This document shows, one piece after another, positions 7,674 through 16,106 of a DNA stretch of 64,000 nt. The notes below the pieces were generated by a model. The model did not search any database, had not been told where the DNA came from, and was given only the letters and a program-made list of their open reading frames with translations. Position 1 is the stretch's first letter. Each line of letters begins with the position of its first letter. The position numbers and the translations under genes are program-made. Source of the stretch: CAZBWP01 sp964630265 (GTDB taxonomy: Bacteria > Pseudomonadota > Alphaproteobacteria > Rhodospirillales > Defluviicoccaceae); assembly GCA_964630265.1 (NCBI GenBank), contig CAZVRW010000014.1, forward strand, positions 3,608 to 67,607, read 5' to 3'.

Positions 7674-10140
7674 CGCGGCGACAGCCGATAGGGCGCCGGC
7701 GCCCGGCCATCGAGGCCGCCGCCGGCGCCGCTGGGCCGCGTGGATCGGCCTGGGTTTCATCGCCCTCATCGTGATCGCCGGCTCCGGCGGCTACGCCTTC
7801 CTTCGCGGATCGCTGCCCGAGCGCAATGGCTATGCCGGGCTCGCCGGGCTGGGCGCCCCGGTGGAGGTGCTCCGCGACGCCCACGGCGTGCCACACATTT
7901 TCGCCGACACCGAGGCCGACGCCGCCTTCGCCCTCGGCTGGGTGCACGCTCAGGATCGGCTGGTGCAGATGGAGGCGATGCGCCGCCTCGGGGCTGGACG
8001 CACCGCCGAGGTGGTCGGCGCCCAGGCGCTCGGGATCGACCGCTACATGCGCACCCTCGGCCTCTACCGCCTCGCCGAAGCGCAAGTGGCGCAGCTGTCC
8101 GACGATCTGCGGCAGGTGCTGCTGGCCTACGCCGACGGGGTCAACGCCTGGCTGCAGCAGCATTCGGGACCGCTGCCGCCCGAGTTCGCCGCCCTCGGCA
8201 TCGCGCCCGAGCCGTGGACGCCGGCGGACTCGCTGGTCTGGGGCCGGCTGATGGCGATGCAACTGGCCGAGAACCGGCACGAGGAACTGCTGCGGCTGGC
8301 GCTGACGGATCGGCTGCCGGCCGCCAAGCTGGATGACCTGTGGCCGCCCTACGCCGCGGATGCGCCGACCACCGTCGAGGCCGCCGCCGCCCGGTTCCGC
8401 AGCGCCGCGCTCGGCGCCACGGCCATTGACGCGACCGCATTGGCACTGCTTGACGCCGATCCCGTAAACGCGCGGGCGACCCGCGGTGCATCCAACATCT
8501 GGATCGTCGCCGGCACGCGGACGATGACCGGCAAGCCGATGCTGGCCAATGATCCGCACCTGTCGTTCGCCATGCCGGGCACCTGGTATCTGGCGCGGCT
8601 GGTCACGCCCGACCGCCAACTGGTCGGCGCCACCACGCCGGGCGTGCCGCTGGTGATTCTCGGCCACAACGGCAACCTCGCCTGGGGCCTGACCACGACC
8701 ACCGCCGACGTGGAGGACTACGTCGTCGAACGCATCGCCCCGGGGGCCCCGGACCACTATCTCGCGCCGGACGGTCGACAGCCGTTCACCACCCGCACCG
8801 AAACCATCCGGGTGCGCGACGGCAGCGAAGAAACGCTGGTGGTGCGGCAGACCGCCAACGGTCCGGTCGTCTCGGACGTGTTGCGCGACAATCCGCTCCG
8901 CGGGGACGCCGGCCGCGTGCTCGCGCTCGCCGCCACCTATCTCGCCGAGGACGATCGCACGCCCGAGGCCATGTTCGGCTTCAACCGGGCAACGACCAGC
9001 GCCGACATGCGCCGGGCGATCGCGGACTTTGCCGCGCCGGTGCAGAACATCGGCTGGGCCACGACGGACGGCGACATCGGCCTGATGGTCGCCGGGCGCA
9101 TCCCGATTCGTCGGGACGGCAACGGCTTGATCCCCCGGGACGGCACGACCCCCGCCGGCGACTGGACCGGCTGGCAGCCCGTCGCGGCGCTGCCGCAGGT
9201 GGTCAACCCGACGAGCGGCCGCATCGTCAACGCCAACAATCGCCTCGCGCCGGTGGGCGTGCCGGACCACCTGTTCGGCCGCTACGATCCGGGTTTCCGC
9301 GCCGCGCGCATCGTCGAGGCGTTGGACGTCACACCGCGCCACGACCTGGACTCCCTGGCGGCGATCCAGGTGGACACCGTCTCCGAGATGGCGCGGACGC
9401 TGCTGCCGATGCTGTTGCAGGCCCTGCCCGAGCCGGCGGCGGCGCAGCCGGCGGTTACGCGTCTCCGCGCTTGGGACGGCACCATGGCCGCCGACCGCGC
9501 CGAGCCGCTGATCTTCGCCGCCTGGTACAACGCCCTGCATCGTATCCTCTACGCGGGGGCTCTCGGCGAGCTGGCCGACCGCCTGTCCACCGATAAGCCG
9601 CGTTTCATCGCCGCCGCGCTCACCGGCGAGTCGGGCTGGTGCGACGCGCCCTCGGCGCGGCCGGCGAACCCCTGCGGCGACGCCGTGGCGGCCTCCTTGA
9701 CCTCGGCGCTGGCACAGATCGCCGTCGCTCACGGCGACGACATGGACGCGTGGCGCTGGGGCGACGCGCATCCGGCGCTGTTCCGCCACCCGTTGACCCG
9801 GCCGGTGCCGCCACTCGGGCGCCTCCTCGACCGCGAGATCCCGGTGGGCGGCGGCCTGCACACCGCACTGCGCGCCGCCTATTGGTCGCGCGACGCAGAC
9901 CGGCCGTTCGCCGCCATCCACGGCGCCGGCTTTCGCGCCGTCTACGATCTCGCCGACCTTGCCCGGTCGCGCTTCGTCATCGCCACCGGCCAGTCGGGCC
10001 ACCCGCTGTCGCCGCATTACGGCGACATGATGGAGCGCTGGCGGGACGGCGGCTCGATCACCCTGGGACAGGACCGTGCCAGCCTGCGCGCCGAGGCCAG
10101 CGGCCGGCTGCTCCTGGTGCCGCTTAGTCAAACCCGATGA
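7636..10140 (+). CDS. penicillin acylase family Ntn-hydrolase, membrane-anchored
   Basis: Up to 834 aa, amidohydrolase of the penicillin G acylase / AHL acylase family. It is made as a precursor and cut autocatalytically into alpha and beta chains. The nucleophile is seen in RGASNIW: Ser286 (codon 8491-8493) would be residue 1 of a beta chain of about 549 aa. The family hallmarks VLRDAHGVPHIFADT, ANDPHLSF and LGHNGNLAWGLT are present. One hydrophobic segment near residues 34-56 anchors or exports the protein. The start is uncertain: TTG 7636 or TTG 7654, both overlapping the end of ilvC. The substrate (beta-lactam, acyl-homoserine lactone or another acyl amide) cannot be told. Confidence 0.88.
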   Translation: MPRRSWLTSRRTDAATADRAPAPGHRGRRRRRWAAWIGLGFIALIVIAGSGGYAFLRGSLPERNGYAGLAGLGAPVEVLRDAHGVPHIFADTEADAAFALGWVHAQDRLVQMEAMRRLGAGRTAEVVGAQALGIDRYMRTLGLYRLAEAQVAQLSDDLRQVLLAYADGVNAWLQQHSGPLPPEFAALGIAPEPWTPADSLVWGRLMAMQLAENRHEELLRLALTDRLPAAKLDDLWPPYAADAPTTVEAAAARFRSAALGATAIDATALALLDADPVNARATRGASNIWIVAGTRTMTGKPMLANDPHLSFAMPGTWYLARLVTPDRQLVGATTPGVPLVILGHNGNLAWGLTTTTADVEDYVVERIAPGAPDHYLAPDGRQPFTTRTETIRVRDGSEETLVVRQTANGPVVSDVLRDNPLRGDAGRVLALAATYLAEDDRTPEAMFGFNRATTSADMRRAIADFAAPVQNIGWATTDGDIGLMVAGRIPIRRDGNGLIPRDGTTPAGDWTGWQPVAALPQVVNPTSGRIVNANNRLAPVGVPDHLFGRYDPGFRAARIVEALDVTPRHDLDSLAAIQVDTVSEMARTLLPMLLQALPEPAAAQPAVTRLRAWDGTMAADRAEPLIFAAWYNALHRILYAGALGELADRLSTDKPRFIAAALTGESGWCDAPSARPANPCGDAVAASLTSALAQIAVAHGDDMDAWRWGDAHPALFRHPLTRPVPPLGRLLDREIPVGGGLHTALRAAYWSRDADRPFAAIHGAGFRAVYDLADLARSRFVIATGQSGHPLSPHYGDMMERWRDGGSITLGQDRASLRAEASGRLLLVPLSQTR

Positions 10141-11393
10141 GCGTCGACCTGGCGTCGATCCGCGATGCCGCGGGACAACTCGCCGGGCGGATCGTTCGCA
10201 CGCCGACGGTGTTCGCCGAGGCGCTGTCCCGGGCGATTGGCGCCGACATCCGCCTGAAGCTGGAGACCCTGCAGGCCACCGGCTCGTTCAAGGTGCGCGG
10301 GGCCTACATCAAACTCGCGGGCCTGAACGCGGCAGCGCGGACCGCCGGCGTCGTCGCCGCGTCCGCCGGCAATCATGCGCAGGGCGTGGCTTGGCATGCC
10401 CGCGCCCTCGGTATTCCGGCGACCATCGTCATGCCCCGCGGTACGCCATTCACCAAGATCGGTCGCACGCGCGCCCTCGGCGCCAAGGTGATCCTGGAGG
10501 GCGCCGCGCTCAGCGACGCCCAGGCCTTCGCCCGCCGGTTGGAGCAGGAGGGCGGACTCACCTACGTTCACCCCTACGACGACGACGACATCATCCGCGG
10601 CCAGGGCACCGTGGCCCTGGAGATGCTGGCGGACGCGCCCGACCTGGACTGCCTCGTCGTACCGGTCGGCGGCGGTGGGCTGATCGCCGGCATGGCGGTC
10701 GCCGCCAGGGCGCTGAAGCCGTCGGTCGAGATCATCGGCGTCGAGGCTGCCCTCTACCCGGCCATGCGCCTCGCCATGCGGGGCGAGATCGGCGCCCCCG
10801 GCCAGGGCAACACCGTTGCCGAGGGCATCGCCGTGACCCAGCCGGGGGAGCGGACGCGACCGCTGATCCACGCGCTCGTCGACGAGATCGTGCTGGTCGA
10901 CGAGGCGGCGCTGGAGCAGGGCATCCACACCCTGCTCGACGCCCAACGCCTGGTCGTCGAAGGCGCCGCCGCGGCGACGCTGGCGGCGGTGCGTGCCGCG
11001 CCCGAACGCTTCGCCGGCCGCGTCGTCGGACTGGTGCTCTCCGGCGGCAACATCGACCCGCTGGTGTTGTCGTCGATCCTGCTGCGCGGCTTGGCGCGAG
11101 ATGGCCGCCTCACCCGGTTGCGCATCCAGGTGGCGGATGCGCCGGGCAGCCTGGCGCACGCCACGGCGGTGATCGCCGAGGCCGGCGGCAATGTCATCGA
11201 GGTGGAACACCGCCGCCTGTTCTGGGACGTGCCCGTGAAGATGGCCGAGGTCGAAGTCACGGTGGAAATGGAAGGATCCGAGCACGCCCGCCTGCTGATG
11301 GAGGCATTGGCGACGGCGGGGCTGCCGGCGCGGCTGTTGGCCGGCACGGTGGCCGCGGACAGCGCTCAGGCGATGGCGGTAAAGCTGCCGTAA
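10137..11393 (+). CDS. ilvA: threonine dehydratase (PLP) with C-terminal ACT domain
   Basis: 418 aa, fold-type II PLP enzyme deaminating threonine (or serine) to 2-oxobutyrate, the first step to isoleucine. The Schiff-base lysine is K52 in TGSFKVRGA. The phosphate loop is VGGGGLIAG, and ASAGNHAQGVAWHA is the usual substrate/PLP motif. The last 80 residues (LRIQVADAPGSLAHATAVIA) are an ACT regulatory domain, as in the catabolic/short biosynthetic form rather than the double-ACT E. coli IlvA. The ATG overlaps the stop of the acylase gene (ATGA). Its 3' end overlaps the convergent flavin reductase by 28 bp. The symbol is by function; tdcB would also be defensible. Confidence 0.9.
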   Translation: MSVDLASIRDAAGQLAGRIVRTPTVFAEALSRAIGADIRLKLETLQATGSFKVRGAYIKLAGLNAAARTAGVVAASAGNHAQGVAWHARALGIPATIVMPRGTPFTKIGRTRALGAKVILEGAALSDAQAFARRLEQEGGLTYVHPYDDDDIIRGQGTVALEMLADAPDLDCLVVPVGGGGLIAGMAVAARALKPSVEIIGVEAALYPAMRLAMRGEIGAPGQGNTVAEGIAVTQPGERTRPLIHALVDEIVLVDEAALEQGIHTLLDAQRLVVEGAAAATLAAVRAAPERFAGRVVGLVLSGGNIDPLVLSSILLRGLARDGRLTRLRIQVADAPGSLAHATAVIAEAGGNVIEVEHRRLFWDVPVKMAEVEVTVEMEGSEHARLLMEALATAGLPARLLAGTVAADSAQAMAVKLP

Positions 11394-11890
11394 CCGCCGT
11401 GATAATAGAGCAGCGGATGGCCTTCGGTGACCGCCGCCCGATCCACCCGACCGACGAACATTAGATGGTCGCCGCCGTCGTGGGTGGCGACGTGGGCACA
11501 TTCCAAATGAGCGACCGCCCCGTCGATCAGCGGACAGCCGTTCGCCCCCGTGTGGTGGAGGGCCGCAGCAAACTTGTCCCGGCGCTGACTGGCGAACACC
11601 TCCGAGACCGCCCGCTGATCCTCGGCGAGGATGCTGATTCCGAACCGGCCGCTCTCGCGGAACGTGGACAGGCGAGTCGTCGTCCGATCGAGGCAGAACA
11701 GGACCAACGGCGGCGTCAGCGACAGTGAGGCGAAAGCGCTGACGGTAATACCGGCCGCCGCGCCGTCGGCGCCGATGGCGGAGATGACGCAGACCCCGGA
11801 GGCGAAACGACCGAGGGCAATCTTGAACGAGTGGGGGTCGACCCCGCCAACGTCGTTGCCGGACGGGCAGGCAGTAGGACGTTCCGACAC
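11366..11890 (-). CDS. flavin reductase domain protein
   Basis: 174 aa, split-barrel FMN-binding flavin:NAD(P)H reductase of the DIM6/NTAB type that supplies reduced flavin to a partner monooxygenase. Recognised from FKIALGRFASGVCVI, ITVSAFASLSLTPPLVLFCL (the core flavin-binding signature), the middle FGISILAEDQ and the C-terminal PLLYYHGGYGSF. Start is GTG 11890. No partner monooxygenase is adjacent. It converges with the threonine dehydratase gene; the last 28 bp are shared by the two coding regions on opposite strands. Confidence 0.88.
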   Translation of the reverse strand: MSERPTACPSGNDVGGVDPHSFKIALGRFASGVCVISAIGADGAAAGITVSAFASLSLTPPLVLFCLDRTTTRLSTFRESGRFGISILAEDQRAVSEVFASQRRDKFAAALHHTGANGCPLIDGAVAHLECAHVATHDGGDHLMFVGRVDRAAVTEGHPLLYYHGGYGSFTAIA

Positions 11891-12018
11891 GACTCCGGCT
11901 TCTAGGCGGGGCGCCTGATCTGGCGCCGGTTTAGAAAAACGTAACCCAATGGATCATATGCAGTCGGGCGGGATGCGTCAGCTTGGTAAACGCCGGCGCT
12001 CCCGTCGCACTAGAGCTT

Positions 12019-12035
12019 GGGGACACGCCGTCCCC
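12019..12035. other. small hairpin in motA leader
   Basis: GGGGAC / GTCCCC, a 6-bp perfect stem with a 5-nt loop, 29 bp upstream of the motA start. There is no T-run and no recognised regulatory family. It could affect motA translation or be incidental in such GC-rich DNA. I found no convincing sigma-28 or sigma-54 promoter in 11891-12063. Confidence 0.3.
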
Positions 12036-12063
12036 GGGTCAAGGGGATCATGGGGCTCGATCC

Positions 12064-12921
12064 ATGTTATTCATCGTTGGCTTCGTGATTGTCGCCGGCT
12101 GCGTCGTCGGCGGCTACATGGCCGGTGGCGGTCATCTCGAGGTCCTCTGGCAGCCATTCGAATACCTCATCATTTTTGGCGCCGCATTCGGCGCCTTCGT
12201 CATTTCCAATCCGAAGAAGGTGCTGCTCAACACGATGAAATCCTTCGGCAAGCTGCTGAAGGGCTCGCGGTACAAGAAAACCCACTACCTCGAGTTGCTC
12301 AGCATGCTCTACATGCTGTTCAAAACGGCGAAGTCGAAGGGCGATCTGGCGCTGGAGAGCCACATCGAGCGACCGGACGAAAGCCCAATTTTCCAGAACT
12401 ATCCGACCTTCGCCAGTGATCATCACGCCGTCGAATTCCTCTGCGACTACCTCCGCCTGCTGACCCTCGGCGCACCGCCGGCGCACGAGGTGGAGACGGT
12501 GATGGACGTGGAACTTGAGGTACACCACGAGGAAACCCACGCCGTCGCCAACGCTCTGCAGTCGGTCGCGGACGGGCTGCCGGCACTCGGCATCGTCGCG
12601 GCCGTGCTCGGCGTCATTCACACCATGGGCTCGATTTCCGAGCCTCCCGAGGTGCTCGGACACCTGATCGGCGCCGCGCTGGTCGGCACGTTCAGCGGCG
12701 TTCTCGTCGCCTACGGCTTCGCGGCACCGGTCGCCAAGTCCATCGAGAACACCATCGTCTCCGAAGCCCGCTACATGAACTGCATCAAGATGGGCGTGCT
12801 CGCCCACATGCAGGGCTATGCCCCGCAGGTTTCGGTCGAGTTCGCCCGCAAGTCGCTCGAGTCCCACGTGCGCCCGAGCTTCATCGAGCTGGAGGAAGCC
12901 CTGCAGAGCGTTGAGGCCTGA
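12064..12921 (+). CDS. motA: flagellar motor stator protein MotA
   Basis: 285 aa, proton-conducting stator subunit with four membrane helices (residues about 1-20, 28-50, 170-190, 200-222) and a large cytoplasmic loop that contacts the rotor. It starts at ATG 12064 (MLFIVGFVIVAGCVVGGYMAGGG), matching the standard MotA N-terminus; upstream in-frame codons from 11983 are not MotA-like. The motif LPALGIVAAVLGVIHTMGSI, with the Pro/Gly bends of helix 3, is typical of H+-type MotA. motB follows after 11 bp. Only the stator genes, not the rest of the flagellar regulon, are in this window. Confidence 0.96.
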   Translation: MLFIVGFVIVAGCVVGGYMAGGGHLEVLWQPFEYLIIFGAAFGAFVISNPKKVLLNTMKSFGKLLKGSRYKKTHYLELLSMLYMLFKTAKSKGDLALESHIERPDESPIFQNYPTFASDHHAVEFLCDYLRLLTLGAPPAHEVETVMDVELEVHHEETHAVANALQSVADGLPALGIVAAVLGVIHTMGSISEPPEVLGHLIGAALVGTFSGVLVAYGFAAPVAKSIENTIVSEARYMNCIKMGVLAHMQGYAPQVSVEFARKSLESHVRPSFIELEEALQSVEA

Positions 12922-12932
12922 GGCGCAGCGCG

Positions 12933-13871
12933 ATGGCCGGCGGCAGCAACTCCGTTATCATCATCAAGCGCCCCAAAAAGGCGGGGCATGGCCATCACGG
13001 CGGTGCGTGGAAGGTGGCGTACGCCGACTTCGTCACGGCGATGATGGCATTCTTCCTGCTGCTCTGGCTGCTGAACGCCGCCTCCGAGGAACAGTTGATC
13101 GGCATTTCCAACTATTTCGCGCCGGTCGCGATCCCGGCGAAATCCGGTGGCGCCACCGGGATGCTCAGTGGTCGCACCATCGCCGCCCAAGTGGAAATCC
13201 GCGATGCCGGCTCCGAGCCGACCGACAAGACCGGTCCCGAGGCTGAGCTCGCCGCCGTTCTTGAACGGATCGGCGATCCGACCGCCGTGGAGGACGAAGA
13301 CGACGAAGACGACGAAGACCTGGAACCGACGCAAGAAGACCTGGATGCCCGGCTCGCCGAACGGGAAGAGGAGCAGTTCGCGGCGGCCGAACGGAAGCTG
13401 CGTGAGGCCATCGACGGCGCTCCTGGACTGCGGGCGCTCGGCGAGCACCTGCTCGTCAGTCAGTCGCCGGAAGGCTTGAACATTCAGATCGTCGACCGCG
13501 AGGGCCTGCCCATGTTCCCGCGCGGCGCCGCCGCCATGCACGCCCACACCGAGGAACTGCTGAAGCTGGTCGCCCAGGTCATTGACCAAATGCCCCAGGA
13601 CGTGGCGATCACCGGCCACACCGACGCAACCCCATTTGCCACCACATCCGGCTACTCCAACTGGGAGCTGTCGGCCGACCGCGCCAATGCCGCGCGCCGC
13701 GCCCTCGTCGACTTCGGCGTTCCGCCCGCGCGCATTTCCCGGGTCGTCGGCAAGGCGGCGACCGAGCCGCTGCGCCGGGATGATCCCACGGCGCCGGCGA
13801 ACCGCCGGCTGTCGGTGATCCTGCTGCGCGGCACCGGCGCGGACACACCGCCGGACACGACCGCGCGGTAA
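12933..13871 (+). CDS. motB: flagellar motor stator protein MotB
   Basis: 312 aa. The N-terminal helix carries the universally required proton-binding aspartate at D32 (AYADFVTAMMAFFLLLWLL). A plug/linker region contains a very acidic run (residues about 112-124, EDEDDEDDEDLE). The C-terminal OmpA-like peptidoglycan-binding domain has AITGHTDATPF, then NWELSADRANAARRAL, then PANRRLSVILL. D32 and the adjacent Tyr/Ala residues indicate a proton rather than sodium motor. It is co-transcribed with motA. The acidic linker is longer than in E. coli MotB. Confidence 0.96.
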   Translation: MAGGSNSVIIIKRPKKAGHGHHGGAWKVAYADFVTAMMAFFLLLWLLNAASEEQLIGISNYFAPVAIPAKSGGATGMLSGRTIAAQVEIRDAGSEPTDKTGPEAELAAVLERIGDPTAVEDEDDEDDEDLEPTQEDLDARLAEREEEQFAAAERKLREAIDGAPGLRALGEHLLVSQSPEGLNIQIVDREGLPMFPRGAAAMHAHTEELLKLVAQVIDQMPQDVAITGHTDATPFATTSGYSNWELSADRANAARRALVDFGVPPARISRVVGKAATEPLRRDDPTAPANRRLSVILLRGTGADTPPDTTAR

Positions 13872-13876
13872 GCAAC

Positions 13877-13895
13877 GGCGGCGTTTGGCGCCGCC
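13877..13895 (+). terminator. hairpin after motB
   Basis: GGCGGCG - TTTGG - CGCCGCC, a 7-bp perfect GC stem starting 6 bp after the motB stop, followed by GGGTTC but no real U-run. It is probably the motAB transcript end (perhaps Rho-assisted); judged by stem only. Confidence 0.45.
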
Positions 13896-13957
13896 GGGTT
13901 CACTGCTAATATGATTGTTGTGATCGGTTGGTTGCGAGTCGACGAGCGCCGCTATCC

Positions 13958-14722
13958 ATGAAGCATGTTACCGACTCAGGGTCCCGCTGTTTTTTTGCCA
14001 CGGCGCCCATCGCCTGCCCGTATCTCCCCGGCCGGATGGAGCGGCGCCTGGTCGCCGAGTTGACCGGCGATGAGGCCGTCGGTTTCCACGACGTGCTGTC
14101 GCAGGCCGGCTTCCGGCGCAGTCATCGCTTCGCCTATGTCCCGGTCTGCCGGGACTGCTCGGCCTGCGCGACGGTCCGGGTCGTCGCCCCGGCGTTCCGG
14201 CCCACCCGGACGCAAGGCAAGCTCTGGCGCCGCAACGCCGACATCATCGGGGTCGAGCGGCCGCCGCAGGCCACCTACGAACAGTTCGCCCTGTTCAGCA
14301 CCTATCAGGGCGATCGGCACGGCGGCGGCGAGATGTCGCGCATGGACTTCTTCGACTATCAGGCCCTCGTCGAGGATACGCCCGTCGACACCGTCGTCGT
14401 CGAGTTTCGCGAGCCGGGCGGGGAGCTGGTGGCCGCCTGCATCACCGATCGGCTGGGCGACGGTTTGTCCGCCGTCTACAGCTTCTTCGATGGCGACCGC
14501 ACCCGGCGCAGCCTCGGCACCTACATGATCCTCTGGCTGATCGACCGCGCGCGGCAGCGCGGGCTGCGCCACGTCTATCTGGGGTTCTGGGTCGCCGACT
14601 GCGACAAGATGGCCTACAAGGCCGGTTTTCAGCCGCTCGAGGCGTATACGCCGGAAGGTTGGCAACCGCTCCGCGCCGACGATCCCGAGACGACCCGGCC
14701 ATTCCAGTCCGGCAAGGGCTGA
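13958..14722 (+). CDS. bpt: aspartate/glutamate leucyltransferase (bacterial ATE1-like)
   Basis: 254 aa, N-end rule aminoacyl-tRNA-protein transferase. It adds leucine from Leu-tRNA to N-terminal Asp/Glu of proteins, marking them for ClpS/ClpAP. The N-terminal ATE domain has the Cys-rich elements CPYLPGRMERR and VCRDCSACATVRV. The C-terminal GNAT-like domain contains YSFFDGDRTRRSLGTYMIL and the conserved VYLGFWVADCDKMAYKAGF. The start chosen is ATG 13958 (MKHVTDSG); 10 extra in-frame codons upstream look non-conserved. Earlier annotations often name this family arginyltransferase; bacterial members tested act as Bpt. Confidence 0.92.
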   Translation: MKHVTDSGSRCFFATAPIACPYLPGRMERRLVAELTGDEAVGFHDVLSQAGFRRSHRFAYVPVCRDCSACATVRVVAPAFRPTRTQGKLWRRNADIIGVERPPQATYEQFALFSTYQGDRHGGGEMSRMDFFDYQALVEDTPVDTVVVEFREPGGELVAACITDRLGDGLSAVYSFFDGDRTRRSLGTYMILWLIDRARQRGLRHVYLGFWVADCDKMAYKAGFQPLEAYTPEGWQPLRADDPETTRPFQSGKG

Positions 14723-14848
14723 CTCCGCCGGCAGCGCTCCTCCACGTTGCACTTCCACCGCGGGTGTGGATACCATGTCGGCGGGCGCGCCGTCCGCGCA
14801 GGGCCGCGCGTCTCAACGCACGACCCAACGAACGGAGGACCGTCCCCA

Positions 14849-15961
14849 ATGAAACGACGACACTTCCTGCACGGTGCCGCCGCCGCTGGCGCCACCGGCG
14901 TCGCCGTCTCCAGCTTTCCCGCCCCCGCCATCTCCCAGGGGCGGATGGAATGGCGCATGGTCACCACGTGGCCAAAGAACTTTCCCGGCCTCGGCACCGG
15001 CGCCGAACTGCTCGCCAAACTGATCACCGAGGGCACCGGTGGCCGGCTCTCCGTCAAGGTGTACGGCGGCGGCGAGATCGTGCCGGCGTTCGAGTCCATG
15101 GATGCCGTGGCCAGCGGCACGGTGGAGATGGGACACGGCGCGCCATACTACTGGAAGGGCAAGATCGCCGCCGCCCAATTCCTGGCGGCGTTCCCTTTCG
15201 GTCTTTCGGCGCAGGAAATGAATGCCTGGTTCCAGTATGGCGGCGGTCAGCAACTCGCCGATGATATCTATGCCGAGCTCGGCTGCAAGTTCTTCCCCTC
15301 GGGCAACACCGGCGTCCAGATGGGCGGATGGTTCAACAAGGAAATCAACACGCTGGAGGACTACAAAGGGCTAAAGATGCGGATTCCAGGCCTCGGTGGC
15401 GAGGTGGTCAAGGCGGCGGGCGGCAACGTCGTCAACCTGCCCGGGGCGGAGATCCCGCCGGCGCTGCAGTCGGGTGCCATCGACGCCACCGAATGGGTCG
15501 GCCCCTACAACGATCTCGCCTTCGGCCTCTACAAGAGCGCCAGGTTCTACTACTACCCCGGCTGGCACGAGCCCGGCACGACGCTGGAGAACTTCATCAA
15601 CCTGAACGCCTGGGAACGCCTGCCCAGCGATATCAAGGCGGTCATCGAGGCGGCCAACACCGCGGTCAACCAACTCGTGCTCAGCGAGTTCGTCGCCCGC
15701 AACAACGACTCGCTCCGGGTGCTGGTGCAGGACCATGGCGTCGTTCTGAAGAAATTCCCGGACGAGGTGCTGATCGGTCTCGGTCGCCTGTCCGGCGAGG
15801 TGATGGACCAGCTCGCCTCGGCCGATCCGACCAGCCGCAAGGTGATGAACAGCCTGCTCGCCTTTCGCCGCGACGCCATCGGCTGGACCAACCTCTCGGA
15901 GACGGCGTTCACCTCGGCGCGCGCCCTGCAATACCCGTATGCCGAACCGCGCGAAGGCTGA
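14849..15961 (+). CDS. TRAP transporter solute-binding protein (DctP/TakP family), Tat-exported
   Basis: 370 aa periplasmic binding protein. It starts at ATG 14849 behind AACGGAGGA. The signal peptide has a twin-arginine motif (KRRHFLHGAAAAGATG) and ends near APAISQG, so it is folded before export. The family pattern MVTTWPKNFPGLGTGAE, IPPALQSGAIDATEWVGPYND and YYYPGWHEPGTT matches TRAP binding proteins for 2-oxo acids and related carboxylates. No DctQ/DctM membrane genes are next to it (bpt upstream, antiporter genes convergent downstream), so it is an orphan component here. The ligand is unknown. Confidence 0.92.
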   Translation: MKRRHFLHGAAAAGATGVAVSSFPAPAISQGRMEWRMVTTWPKNFPGLGTGAELLAKLITEGTGGRLSVKVYGGGEIVPAFESMDAVASGTVEMGHGAPYYWKGKIAAAQFLAAFPFGLSAQEMNAWFQYGGGQQLADDIYAELGCKFFPSGNTGVQMGGWFNKEINTLEDYKGLKMRIPGLGGEVVKAAGGNVVNLPGAEIPPALQSGAIDATEWVGPYNDLAFGLYKSARFYYYPGWHEPGTTLENFINLNAWERLPSDIKAVIEAANTAVNQLVLSEFVARNNDSLRVLVQDHGVVLKKFPDEVLIGLGRLSGEVMDQLASADPTSRKVMNSLLAFRRDAIGWTNLSETAFTSARALQYPYAEPREG

Positions 15962-15993
15962 GTTCGGCGTTTCGGCGAAGGTCGCCCCCGCTC

Positions 15994-16010
15994 CCGCCGC
16001 TTGACGGCGG
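15994..16010. terminator. GC hairpin between convergent genes
   Basis: CCGCCG - CTTGA - CGGCGG inside a larger imperfect GC-rich inverted repeat between the TRAP protein (plus) and the last antiporter subunit (minus). It could end transcription from either side. No T-run. Confidence 0.35.
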
Positions 16011-16106
16011 CCGGGGCGGGCTTGGCGCCGTCGTCTGGCCGGTCCGCGGCGCCCCGCCGGGTCCGCCGCCGCGCCCGCCTGCAGGCGGCGCCCACCTACA
16101 GCTCTC

